The translations under genes were made by a program, and so were the position numbers. Shown in pieces: positions 19,097 through 29,897 of a stretch of 64,000 nt of DNA. The stretch lies in NCBI GenBank assembly GCA_947561395.2, contig OX387184.1:41282766-41346765 (forward strand). Reading direction: 5' to 3'. This DNA is from Buxus sempervirens. Taxonomy: Eukaryota > Streptophyta > Magnoliopsida > Buxales > Buxaceae. Each line of letters opens with the position of its first letter. Within the stretch, counting starts at the first letter, position 1. The notes beneath the pieces were generated by a model. That model saw only the letters and a program-made list of their open reading frames with translations. It did not search any database and was not told the DNA's origin.

Positions 19097-21936
19097 CTAT
19101 GCAGGTCCATCTCCTCTGCCACGGCCTCTACCTCGAGATCGTCGACGCCCAAAGACTATCGGCACTTTATCGCGAGCAGAGATACGCTCCCTCCTGCAGC
19201 CCAAATGGATTGAATGTCATGCAAATGCAAGAATAGAAGTCAAGTGCATAGAAGAAACATACCTAGAGTCAGCTGAAGAAGCAGGGGCAGACCCCGGGAG
19301 ATCTACGTCCCTAGCAGACTCAAGATCAGTGGCAGCAGGCGTCTCCTCTGTAGGCTCCATGGCAAGACCAGCAGGAACAGATGTCCCAGGTACATCAGCA
19401 TCAGGACCAGGCTCTACAGGATCAGCTGTAGCCTCCTCCATCACCACGGCCTCCACGGTAGGCTCTACCACAGCGGCGTCCATAGCCGAATCCATATCTA
19501 CATCCGCAGATGCATCAGGAGCAGTCTTAGCTACTGGGGCAGACTCTGGCACATCCTCAGCAGCAGGTGCAATATCAGCCTCGATCTCAGGCTCTGCTGC
19601 AGGTACCTCTACCGGGCTGGGAAAAGTCACGAACTCCACCCGTGCCACAGAAAAAACCTCACCACGAAGATGCATGGGCACGGGTGAAGCAGGTGAAGAA
19701 GGGCCGGCCATGTCCTCCTGAAACTAAGAGAAGAAATTTCAATCAGAACAAGACAAACTAATGCAAGAGCAGGAATGGAAATAAAAGATGAAATTAACCT
19801 GAGTATAAGATGGACCCGCCTGGTCCTGTGCATCAGATGGACCCTCCTGGCCCTGTGCTCTGGCTAGCTGCCCCTGAAGGTCTGAGATCGTGATATAGAG
19901 GGCGTCCCGCTCAGCAATCGCAGCATCTCGCTGGCGCTCTAGATCAGCATATCAAGACCGGATCTCTGCCAACTGAGCCTCCTGAAATAGAAAAGAAAGG
20001 GTCAGAAAATGTCAAGATCAAATGAAAATAGAAAGGTGAAAAGGAAGAAGGCATATCGTAGTGTCATAAGCCCTAATCACTACCCCTCCAATCTCAGTGA
20101 CTCCGCCACAGACAGGCATATGTGGCATGAGGCACCCAATTGAAGCTCGCTTGAACCAGGCATCATAGTCACCCTTCTCTAATAATGTCTCTGCCTCAGT
20201 CCAATCTAGGAACTGGGCAGGATCAACAGGCATAGGAGGGTAGGAAGGAGTAGTATCTGGCGGGATGGCAGGAATCCGCGGCTCTCCCACATGCTGAAAG
20301 AAGAAGCGCTCGCCGCAGTACCAAATGCTGCCCATCTGACCAATAAAGAACTGGTATCTCTGTCGTCTCTGGTCAGGGACGAAAGCATCATCTCTGGCTG
20401 CATGCAGGGCCAGTACCTCATGAATGTCCTCCATCCTGGGGACAAATAGCTGAAAAACAGAGTGGGATATTAGATATGTGATTCGGGAAGAAAAGGAAAG
20501 AAGAAAGAAGAGGAATTAAAATAGATTACCTCAGACCGGTACAACCTGTCCAAGTGGGCCCGGGCGGACCTAGGACGACTCTTTTCAGAGTCGTGCTCTA
20601 CATGACACCATCTACGTGCCATGGGATACGTCTCCTCAGACACCGTAGAGGTAGGGCGGAAATAGGGTATATAAACCCTAGCAAAGAACTGCAGAAAGAA
20701 GAAAAGATCAGAAGAATAGAAAAAGAGAAAAAAAAGAAAGAGAAAGAAAGAGAAGAGAAATAGATATTTCACCTGCAGAAAGGGCCAGAAGAATCGGCAC
20801 CCAACTCCAGCCCATCTGGAAGTAGAGAGGTCGCTCACTGATCGGCAAAGGCCGGCCAAAATAGTACCAAAAATGAGCGGGCCCCAGGCGTACCTCCTTG
20901 CTCGTTGCAGATCCCCCAGTAAGCTCAGAAAATAAGGACTAACCGAAGTCGTGTCCTCTGGGAAGAAGCAAGATCCCATCATGTACAGAAAAAGGAATCG
21001 AAAGGCATACGGGAAAACGTGGTCACTAGCAGCAAGCTGGCCAAACTGCCTCCTCCTGAAAGTCTCTCTCAACTATGTCAGAGACAATCTCGCTCTCCCC
21101 CTTTCCCATGCCTCTGGAGGCAGCACGATGTATCCAAGATAAGCAGCGACCTCATCAGTCTCCAGCATCACCATCTCAGGAATAATGTCACCAGTCATCC
21201 TAATCCCGGTGATAAGGGTGAAGTCAGAAGGCCGGATCCCGATCTCAATATCTGGGAAATGGAAGCTCAATGTCTCAGGGAAAAACCTCTCCAGCAGTAC
21301 AGCAATGAGGGCCCGATCCAGGTGCACGTCCGGAATGGTAATAAACATGCCAAAGCCATATAAGCCTAACTCCCGACGGTAGGCCGAACTACAGGCTCCC
21401 AAGAATCTAATAAAACTGGCCCAGCTCCCTCTATAGTGGGACATAGGATACTCCAAAGAGATATCCGCCCTAATACATGCTGAGGGATAAGTCCTCAAGC
21501 CATGTAAAAGATCGGTATCCCTAATCTGGGCAGCCACCTCCTCAGGGACCTCAACCCTGGTCCTGGCCTCATCTCTGCCACGGCCCCCTCTGCGGCCTCC
21601 TCTACAGCCCTCATCATGGCCTCTATCTCTGCCTCCACCTCGGCGCCTGCTACGGCTCCTATCTCTGCCCGAAGCCTCAACAGCCGGCTAAAGAAACAAT
21701 GGGAAGGAAGAAGGAATCAGGAGGATGTATTTTGTGAAAGAATATTGAAATTCAGAAAGGTTAGAATATACCTCTGGGGTCGCCTCACGCGAATCCCCAA
21801 AAGGGAGATCTGGGATATCAGAATCTGAATCCCTCTCGGCCCTCGAAGACGAGGCCACATCAGCAGGATCACGCCTAACCCTCGAAGAGGAAGGTTCATC
21901 TGCAGGATCCCTGGAAGCTGATCGAAGGCGGGCCAT
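19097..21936 (-). pseudogene. Element A antisense gene 1 (aORF1): seven-exon PMD-like protein
   Basis: Coding exons: 21936-21772, 21687-20773, 20688-20530, 20449-20060, 19981-19799, 19717-19263 and 19193-19097. Introns are GT-AG except intron 4, whose donor reads AC. Exon 2 opens with an RG/RD-rich stretch, then a plant mobile domain-like region: CIRADISLEYP, WASFIRFLGACSS, VLLERFFPETLSFHFPD, IEIGIRPSDFTLITGI, FLYMMGSCFF and YAWGPLIFGTILAGL. Exon 4 carries RYQFFIGQMGS and an LFLDWTEAE-like segment, exon 5 a coiled coil, exon 6 an acidic Pro/Ala-rich tract, and exon 7 ends RGRGRGRGDGPA. In-frame stops occur at about 21073 (TAG for Trp) and in exon 5 (TGA). A splice acceptor sits directly before the ATG, so the 5' UTR has an intron. 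PMD proteins (MAIN/MAIL1) act in silencing in Arabidopsis; the role here is unknown. Confidence 0.82.
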
Positions 21937-23307
21937 CTACGGTTCAAAACAGGGAGTTGGTTAATTATTCTTGTTAAAATTTTTAATTGCTTAATCTTTA
22001 TTTTAACCAAGTTTAATTGATTGGCAGGAAAAAGAAAAATGGAGAATGGAAGAAAGTGCTTCAGAAACTCTCGATCAAATCAAAGAATTAACTGGAGGAG
22101 TTTATATTTTTCTAAAAATATTTTGTTTGCCTTCGCTTTAAAAATTATATAGAGAAACTGTATAAGAAGTATATGCTTCTTATAGGTTCTCTTTATATGA
22201 AAAAAATGTTTGTGGATGTTTTAATTTATTCCTTGGTATGTCCTAAAGATATCTAATCATTTATCTTACTTGGTTTCAGGACAATCAAAGCATGCTCAAA
22301 ATGGCACGAAAATTATCTATTCCATGCCAAGATGTTTAAATATCGTGTGAATCAAGGATCGATTCATGCCAGGTCATTAAGTATTCCGCTTCAGGGAATA
22401 AAATCCAAGTCTAAACAAGTATGGCAGCACCACAGGCCAAAAGCCAAGATGGAGATAGCACAATTGCACTCAAGACTTGGAAATGAAGATGCTCTAGCAG
22501 TTCATAGAGTAGCATTCAAGAACAGATTCAAAAAAAAAGAAGTCACTAAGGCTGATGTGACAAAACAACTCAAGCAAAGTATGGTTCATACATATTGGCA
22601 GAAGCAATTCCCAGAACTATCACAAATCAGATGATTAGTGCAATAATGACCAGTGGTTAGATACAACAAGTCTAAGCCAGTATTCTGTTGGACAAAACAG
22701 AAAACTGCATGGGACAGCCTCTTGCTTCAAAAGCATGAGCAAGTCTCGGCCAAATGAATAGATAGAATCAATTCTGGTAAAAAATGAGAACCAATACAGG
22801 CAAAATAATCATGGAAGTGTTCAAGGTATTAAACAGTTACAATCTTAGTCATATTCGGATGCTCAGAGAAATTGCAAGGCTTAGTCGAAAAAAAAAAATC
22901 ATGGTTATAATTTGTTAAGGAATACAAGAAGAATGAAAAGATTCTTTGGCATACCTGTTTATGTCGAAAAGAGAACTCAGCAAAGAAAAAAATGGAAACT
23001 TCAAGCTCACCCACAATGGATGCTCGAAACAACAATGAGGAGGCTCAACAGTAGCTCGAAATGAAGAGGACTCGCAGGGGAAACAGGGATTCGCCGGAAG
23101 AGAACAGTGGTCGTTGGAAAATGAGAATGGCCAGAGATAGCAAATGCCGCCGGAGAAGAACAGTCGTCGCCGGAGAAGATGGTCGCGTCACTGTTGGAGA
23201 AGAAGAAGAATGACCGAAGAAAAGGATACGGTCGCAGAGGATTTAGGGCTTGAATGCGAGCAGAAGAGAAAAAGTCGCGGTCGCGGTCTTAAGAAGGAGA
23301 GTAAAAT
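21937..23307 (-). other. 5' leader and leader intron of aORF1 in A
   Basis: Read on the minus strand, 23290-23000 is CT-rich with short TTCTTC runs, like a plant 5' UTR. It is followed by AT-rich intron-like sequence ending in CCGTAG directly before the ATG at 21936. B has the same plan (30520-31725, ending TATAG before its ATG). No other gene is supported here. Confidence 0.55.
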
Positions 23308-23407
23308 CCGTAAAATCAGTACGGGCATCAGATGCCCGTGAAAGCAATACGGTCCCGTTCGCCCGTGAACAACCTACGGGTAGCATCTATCCGTAAGCCA
23401 AATACGG
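23308..23407. promoter_or_regulatory. Dyad array upstream of aORF1 in A (4 units)
   Basis: Units CCGTA or CCGTG, 7 nt, TACGG start at 23308, 23336, 23363 and 23391 (28, 27 and 28 bp). It lies upstream of the CT-rich leader of aORF1 on the minus strand and about 350 bases before the 3' LTR. No clear TATA box is seen next to it. Confidence 0.85.
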
Positions 23408-23745
23408 GCGAAGCCAAAAATTGCATATTTTATTATTTTCTCCACACTTATCAAAAGATCAATGTTTATATTAGTTGTAAGTTGCAAGGATTACCACCTT
23501 ACCCACTTTTGTTTAAAAATTTTGTCTCAAATCTCACTTCATAGCCACGAGAGCTCAGTGAGAGGAGAGAGGAGGATTTGGCCCTTAAGCTGAGGGACTT
23601 CTTAGCAAATCTTCCACAATCAATTCTTTTTTCCAAAAATCATCCATTTAATCCTTGCAAAGTGCAATTGATTAAACAAAAATCTCAGAAAGTGCAATTG
23701 GTGGGTCTTTTTGCTCTCTGCTTGTAATTGGTTTCAATTACCAGC

Positions 23746-23758
23746 AAAGAGGGGCAGC
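23746..23758 (+). promoter_or_regulatory. Polypurine tract of A
   Basis: AAAGAGGGGCAGC immediately before the TG of the 3' LTR; this primes plus-strand DNA synthesis. B has the near-identical tract on the other strand at 29886-29897. Confidence 0.9.
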
Positions 23759-23863
23759 TGTAGACACCCTAAATTGCACTACAGAATGAGAAAGTAATAA
23801 AAACATGTAATTAAAGCTTAAAACAGGTCAAAAATGCATAAAAATTGACAAAGCAGGCTTTGC

Positions 23864-23963
23864 CCGTATTTCATTCACGGGTCAGTCGCGCCCGAAATAT
23901 CTCTACGGTCAGGCGCGCCCGTATTGGAAATACGGGCACCATTGGACCGTAACTCATTTACGG
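23864..23963. promoter_or_regulatory. Dyad array in the 3' LTR of A (4 units)
   Basis: Copy of the array at 4543-4642, with the same four units and only a few base changes. The arm of unit 1 and the spacers have changed while the TACGG arms are unchanged. Confidence 0.85.
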
Positions 23964-24248
23964 TCACTAAAGACTCGTGTGAGTTTTATTTTTCTCTCGA
24001 TTTCCGAGCTTTATATTTAGTCCAATATATCTTTAAATGAGCGAATTACACCTTTCATTCACTGAAGCCACCTTGGTTGGCTAAGGATGGGCATGATCTT
24101 GTGTTTAACTCAAACTGAAACTCTATCTTGCCAAACTCTGGACCAGCCTTGCCCCTGTGCTTGCCTATAAATAGAGGTGAGATTCTCAAGCTGAGGGCCA
24201 CGAAATTTTGAAGTCCAAGGAACTCCAAAGAACTCCAAGAGAAGAGAG

Positions 24249-24253
24249 GAACC
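24249..24253. repeat. Target site duplication of solo LTR D (GAACC)
   Basis: GAACC at 24249-24253 and again at 27592-27596; A's 5' LTR has the uninterrupted sequence GAGGAACCCC at the same place. Confidence 0.93.
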
Positions 24254-25263
24254 TGTGGACATGGTCGCACGGGTAGGCACGCCTCCTAAAGGGTAATTCG
24301 GGAATGTTGGAGTCACCACTGCCTGATGGAGTGCAGGCAGACACCTGGGTGCCTAGGTTTTTCTATTAGGCGGTCTGCGGCTTGAGATTCTAGGCAGGGT
24401 CTTGGTTACGGTCCGGGGAAGTCCGTAGACACCCCGGTCCGCCCCGTCGGATGACGGGTCCCACGGGTTTCCTGGTTTTGAGTCAACTTGGTCTTGGTCT
24501 ATTCACCCAATTCCTAAGTCAAAGCATGCACATTTGGTTTAAGTCTGGTGGGACCACCTGAGTGGTGTGGGTCCCTTTACTTGATTTTATCTTGTTTGGT
24601 TAAGTGGTCTTAGTCTGATTGGGTGGGCCCCATTGGAAGGCCCACGAATCCCTTGGTGGGCCTCGATCTAAGCCTGGGAGGCCCTTTGGGCTTTGGTTTA
24701 GTGAGTTGATTTTATTTCAAGTTCAAGTTGGGAGTTAAATTGAATTTCATGCAAAAGTGAGCCTGATGGGTTTGTGGGCCCCTTAGATGGGGCCCGCAAT
24801 GGTGGCCAAGTGATTTGACTCATCCTGTTTTAGTTGTGCCAAAGTGGGCTAGGCATGGGCTTGGGGCCCATAACCTAGATTTGGGCTTGAAAGCCCAAGG
24901 CATTAGAGTTGGGGTAGTGGATCCCCTCCTTATTTGGTTAATGGGCTTGGCGGGCCCGATAGACCCTGGCCCACAGTCTCGGCCAAACCACACCTAGGCT
25001 ATCCAACATGCTACAAATTGGGCTTTGGTGGGCCTCCAATGGTGTGGCCCACTCGATTGATTTAATTTGTTTATTTGAAACAAAGTGAGTTGGTTGGGCT
25101 TGGTGGGCCCCATTGGAAGGCCCACAAGTGAATCCAATTAGACCAGAGTGGTCCAAGTTCCATTTTGGGTGACCCAGAAACCCTACTGGTTCACCCGGTT
25201 TGATTAAAAGATCATAAAAATAACATAAAACAAAGAACATACAAAAAATGACATTTCCACAGT

Positions 25264-25405
25264 GTAGCCGACCTGAGTTGTCGGCTACACACAAAAGCCC
25301 ATGTAGTCGGCCTGGAGTGTCGGCTACACACAGAAATACATGTAGCCGACCACCAAGGTTGGCTACAAACAAAAATCTACTGATCCGACTTGAGTTGTCG
25401 GATCA
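25264..25405. promoter_or_regulatory. Dyad array of D (4 units, exact 39 bp period)
   Basis: 25 bp dyads start at 25264, 25303, 25342 and 25381. The consensus is GTAGCCGAC, 7 nt, GTCGGCTAC, then a 14 nt A-rich spacer. Unit 4 reads TGATCCGAC and GTCGGATCA: its outer bases changed in both arms together, keeping the symmetry. GCCGAC equals the CRT/DRE core known from cold- and drought-responsive plant promoters. Confidence 0.88.
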
Positions 25406-26540
25406 GTCTAAAAGTGGTCTTTTTTGAGATTTTTTCAAGTGGGCTAGCTTTTGGGGCTTCCCAACTCCCTGGCAGCAAGCAAGTGAAGCAAATAAAGTTC
25501 ATCTAAGCAACAAACAAGATGCATGCTTTAGATCCTAGTGAGTATGTGCATGTGCACGTGCATGACCATACTTTATATGAACAAAGTTGTAGCCAAGGAA
25601 GATGGGGATCCTTGCAGGGGGCTAATGCACATAAACATGCTTGGTGTGTGTTTGTGAGGAAAAGTGAAAAAGGGGGGTAGGTCACTATTCCAGCAGCAAC
25701 TAAAACAGGTCACAATGGGTGGTATGGGAAAAAAAACATGCTTCCAAGATACATGTTAATAAAAAACCTAAATCTGAACAAGTAACCATGATGCAAAATG
25801 ACATACTTAAACACACATGAAACCAAGATGCAAAGCCAAACAAGAGAAGGGATGAGAGGAGGAGTTAATGGGGTACAAAGGAATAGAAAATGAAGGGAAC
25901 AAACTCCCCATTCGAATGGGATAAATCAGTAGCAAAATAGGACTCTAAAAACCACTAAGAACATATGCAAGGTGATCCTCTTCCTCCCTTGAGGCCGGCC
26001 ATGTGTCTTCCCCTTACCATGGGATTTTTCTTGTGCAAAATGGAGAAGAAAAAGTAGAGGAGAAAGACATTAACATGCTAGGAGAAGAAGAAAATAACAT
26101 GCTAAAAATGGAGGACACTCCAACTTGGTTAGAACATGCTCATTCCAACTTATGATGTACAAAATACCAGTGAAAGCATTACCTTGGGGGCTAAGAGCCC
26201 TTTTGAGATGTGGTTGAGGATCCTTTGGGGTGTGGACAGCAGCCGTACACCCCCTTGCTCCTTGCACCACCAAGCTTCTCCTAGCTCCAAATGAAGAAGA
26301 AGAGAAGAGGAGGGGATCAAGAGAGGTTTGATTGAAGGAGGTTCAAGTGTGGGAGAGGTGGTTAATAGGAGGGAGCTTGGAGATGGAGAAGGGCTTGTGG
26401 GAGAGATCTTGGGAGAAGAAGAATGGAGTGAGCCACCAAAATGAGCTCCTTCCATACGTATGGGGCTCCATGGGGCTTTTATTATGTTGATTATGATGGG
26501 TGAATGCATATGATGCATGCATGGGGAAAAGTGTTTGGAG

Positions 26541-26683
26541 GAGAGAGAGAGAGAGAGAGAGAGAAGGATGCATGAGGTGGTGCATGCATGGATGATGCAT
26601 AGGGGATGCACATGGGGAACACTAATCATGAGGGAGAGAGAGAGAGAGGAGCATGCATGATGCATGCATGGGTGATCATGGGG

Positions 26684-26724
<41 letters not shown>

Positions 26725-26752
26725 GTATGCATGATGCATGCATGGATACTCA

Positions 26753-26804
<52 letters not shown>

Positions 26805-26856
26805 GCTTGCATGCATGATGCATGGGGATGCACATGGGGAACAAGAATTTATGAAG

Positions 26857-26887
<31 letters not shown>

Positions 26888-26950
26888 GATGTGGTGGGGA
26901 ATTAAGCATGTGGGGGATGAGTTATGGACGAGAGAGAGGGAGAGAAAGAT
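26541..26950. repeat. GA microsatellites in D
   Basis: Several (GA)n tracts at about 26541-26562, 26633-26648, 26688-26722, 26756-26802 and 26857-26881, separated by strings built from GCATGATGCATGCATG. Long ORFs across these tracts are repeat artefacts. Confidence 0.9.
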
Positions 26951-29465
26951 GTGGTAGGGAATTAAGCATGTGGGGGTGATTTTCTTGGTAATTGTAGATT
27001 AGTCCTAGAGCTATTTTAACATCAACTTGCTATTCACATATTTGCCCCTAGATAATTACAGATATGCCATCAGATATTTTTGACTGTCCTGATTATTTAC
27101 GGCTTTGCCCCCAGACACCTTTTTCTGCTGTTTTCTCTGCCGTTTTTGCCACATGGGCAGTTTTTAGGCTTTATTGTTTTGCTTATAACTTATTATCCGG
27201 AACTCCGATTCGAGCAAACTCAGTTGCATTGGAATCGTGTCAGGATGACTTGTCCACTGGGATAAGTTTGGGTAGCTGTTCTGGGGTTTAGCAGAAAGTC
27301 AACTTCTGCTCCCCCTCAAGTTTGACCGGCCTGCAGAACCTTCATCCGGACTCCGATTCCAGCAAACTCAGTTGCGTTGGAACCGTGTCGGGATTCTCTA
27401 TCCATTGAGATAAAGCAAGGTGGCTAAATTGCACTTGATCAAAAAGTCAACTTTTGCCCCCTTAGGGTTTGACTTTTCAGCTAGGGTTTTGAACTGTTTT
27501 GTTGTCTTTTAGCACATTTTTTGTTTTCTTATTTTCTTTTCTTTTCTTTTCTTTTTCCTTTTTTGGTTTGATCAAAATTTGGGTGCTTACAGAACCCCCG
27601 CTGCCTTGCTTGCTCAATCCAGGTCAGTCCTTTTTCCCTTTTATGTTCTGTCTTCAATTCTAGAAGTAATAGGATCATCTCTATTGCTGTAGAATAAGGC
27701 CATATTTTGTATCTAGTATTCCTAAACTTGCCTCCAAGTACCTCAAGAGTCTCTCTAGCCGTAAAACGTGAAGAGAGAGCTAGGTGGATCCCTAGAATAG
27801 AACCCCATATCTGTTTTTCTCCTTTTTTCTAGAATAAAGCCTCTTATTGTGTTTGTATACCCAAACCTATCTCCAAGTACCTCAAGAATCCTCTCTAGCC
27901 GTAAAACGTGAAGAGAGAGCTAGGGGAAAAGAGAACAGGTGGATCTATAGGGTAGACCCCCATGTGCTCTAATCTGTGAGATGTGGCTGCTTTAGATATC
28001 ATGATCATGTTTTAATGGTTTTTATGATGAATCTGGATGAATAAAATGAATCTATGATGTTTATAGCATGAGATCCCCACTTTTTGATAAAATTTGGATT
28101 TTTGCCACTTTTGCACCTACAACACTGTTTTCGTGATTTTTGTGATTTTAGGCTAAGATCTTGGATTTATCATGATCAATATGGTAGATCTGAATCCAGA
28201 AGCCTGAAAATAAATTCTAGGGTTTCATGATGTGGTTTTTAAATCGTTTGTCATTATTGAGAGAAGACCTTACGGTCTAAATTCTCCCCTATTGGTGTTT
28301 TTCATCAACGTGGGTATTTTTGATTTTTATTTTTTGATTTAATGTGAAATTTGGGCTATATCTATGTCCTGGAATGTTCAAGTTCAATTTTGAAATATTT
28401 TATAAAAATCATATATCTAGATTTCTAGAATTTAACTTGAAGCCAGATTTTTGGATTTTTCACTTTAAATTGATTTTATTTGATTTCATCTCAATTTTAT
28501 TTTGATCATGAAACCCTAGGAATGGTATGATCATATTTGAAAGTTCTGGATCAATCAGACTATTCATATGAAAAAACCATATATTTTTGTCTTTTTTGTG
28601 ATTCTTCCTGATTTTTATAGTAAGCCTTTCTTCTTTGTAAAACATGAACAATACCTGGCAACCACCTTGTGTGGATGAATAGGGGTGCCTAACACCTTCC
28701 CCTGCTCATAACTTAATCCCCTTACCCATCTCTGGTTGTTTTTTTAGGAGGGTTATTTTTACCCTAAAATTGCCTTTTTTGCTTATTTAATATCTTGGTG
28801 TCCATTCACACCTAAATTGAATGGTGGTGACTCTTTGTTTAATTTAATCCCGCGTGATGATTGAGGAAGTCATTGGATTTTCTGATTTTTTTCCCATGTC
28901 TCACACTATCACAATGAATACGATAGATCCGAAATACAAGCCGATTCCGACAAAATGAGTGCGATGTGTGCATGTGTAAAAATAATTTCAACACATCATG
29001 ACATATAGCATTCAAAGCATATCAATTAAATGGGGGTTCTAAAAACTAGGGTTCCATTCAATTCTCATTTCCCCTAGTTCTCTCTCCCCGTTTTACGGTT
29101 TCGAGATAGTCTTGGAATACTTTGAGTATGAAACGGTTTTCACAGAACAAAAGGCCATTCAAGAGGGTTCTATAACTAAGGATCAATTCCCAGTCCCGTT
29201 TCCCCTTCATGTTTTACTGCTAGAGGGAGTCTCGAGGTACTTTGAGTAGGGAAAGGGGTTGCATATACAAAGAGTAGGCCATTATTCTACAAAAAGGTAG
29301 AAGAAAGATCTAACCCTAGAATGTAAAGACATAAAAATAAAGAAGTTCTAGGCTTACCTGGGTTTCTGGAAGCAATGCGGCAGCGGTTCCCTTCTTCACT
29401 CGGAGCTTTCCAATCTCCAACTTCTGGCTCTATAATTCTTCACCATTTGCTTGAGGAGGAACCTC

Positions 29466-29474
29466 CTATTTATA
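29466..29474 (-). promoter_or_regulatory. TATA box of element B LTR
   Basis: TATAAATAG on the minus strand with GCC before it, identical to the motif of A's LTR and downstream of the dyad array. Confidence 0.75.
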
Positions 29475-29641
29475 GGCAAAGGTTAGGGTAAAGGGGAACC
29501 ATAATGGTAGACACAAGGAAGTGTCTAGCATCCCCACACTTAACCCTAAGGCTATTTCCGAGATTTCCACCCCTTAAACAAAGGATATGATGGTAAAAAG
29601 TGAAAACTTTCGGAAAACCTTAATTTTGAGCAAAAACCTTG

Positions 29642-29781
29642 TATCCGACAACTCAGGTCGGATATAAAGGAACATATTTGTATCCGACACATATCGTCGG
29701 ATACAATAATACTTGCTTGTATCCGATGACTTGTGTCGGATATAAAAAAGCTTGCTTGTATCCGATGACTTGTGTCGGATA
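29642..29781. promoter_or_regulatory. Dyad array in the LTR of B (4 units, exact 39 bp period)
   Basis: Units at 29642, 29681, 29720 and 29759: TATCCGAC (or TATCCGAT), 7 nt, GTCGGATA, then a 16 nt spacer that tends to end TTGCTTG. Central 7-mers vary between units (AACTCAG, ACATATC, GACTTGT). Confidence 0.88.
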
Positions 29782-29885
29782 CAATAAAGAATGTTTAAAT
29801 CTGAATTTTTGTACTAGTTACAAAGGAAAGAATGATTTTCACCAATTATTCATCATTTTCGTGGTGAAATTTGGGGTGTCTACAA

Positions 29886-29897
29886 CTACCCCTCTTT
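29886..29897 (-). promoter_or_regulatory. Polypurine tract of B
   Basis: Minus-strand AAAGAGGGGTAG next to the start of the 3' LTR; near-identical to A's tract. It fixes the minus orientation of B. Confidence 0.85.

Larger units (their letters stand above)
24254..27591 (-). mobile_element. Element D: 3.3 kb solo LTR inserted in A's 3' LTR
   Basis: On the minus strand it starts TGTAAGCACCCAAATTTTG and ends CATGTCCACA, with TG/CA ends and a 5 bp duplication (GAACC). The end near 24254 carries GGAGTCACCAC, the counterpart of the GTCGCCAC string at the U5 end of A and B, which sets the orientation. No gag, pol, primer site or second LTR is inside, so a solo LTR formed by recombination is the simplest reading; a small non-autonomous element is the alternative. 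Contents: purine microsatellites (26541-26950), a dyad array (25264-25405), and pieces such as GGTGGGCCCCATTGGAAGG present twice. Confidence 0.88.
4438..28905 (+). mobile_element. Element A: complete Tat-lineage LTR retrotransposon with antisense genes
   Basis: Both LTRs, TG/CA ends, a 5 bp target duplication (CTATC), primer site and polypurine tract are present. It spans 24.5 kb, or about 21.1 kb without the solo LTR inserted in its 3' LTR. Internal order: 2.5 kb leader with a dyad array and a tandem array, gag-pro, pol with two RNase H domains and integrase, then aORF2 and aORF1 on the minus strand. The dual RNase H and the antisense genes point to the Tat lineage. There is no ORF1 upstream of gag as in Ogre. 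Over the first 220 or so bases of the two LTRs I count about nine substitutions, so the insertion is moderately young. Three in-frame TAGs and one frameshift disable it. Confidence 0.95.
23759..28905 (+). repeat. Element A 3' LTR, split by a solo LTR
   Basis: TGTAGACACCCT at 23759 to GTCTCACA at 28905. Removing the insert at 24254-27591 and one copy of GAACC leaves about 1804 bp, against 1819 bp for the 5' LTR. A dyad array (23864-23963) and TATAAATAG (24166-24174) are retained. Confidence 0.95.
28911..29884 (-). repeat. Element B 3' LTR, proximal part (U3/R)
   Basis: On the minus strand it starts TGTAGACACCCC at 29884 and continues to 28911, where A interrupts it. It contains a 39 bp dyad array (29642-29781) and, 168 bases further, TATAAATAG (29466-29474). 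Near 29075 the CTAGTTCTCTCTCCCCG string resembles the GAGAGAGCTAGGGG motif of A's LTR. Confidence 0.88.

Noticed and set aside
22332-22634. 100-codon plus-strand ORF in the aORF1 leader of A
   Set aside because: No recognised motif, no promoter signs, and B has no equivalent; probably chance in intron-like sequence.
26150-26979. Ser/Leu-rich and Arg/Glu-rich ORFs on both strands
   Set aside because: They arise from (GA)n microsatellites in solo LTR D.
24254-27591. D as a complete retrotransposon with its own internal region
   Set aside because: No primer site, coding region, polypurine tract or second LTR is visible between the TG/CA ends.
4438-28905. A as an Ogre element
   Set aside because: It has the size and a tRNA-Arg-like primer site, but no ORF1 upstream of gag and no obvious pro/RT intron; the antisense genes fit other Tat groups better.
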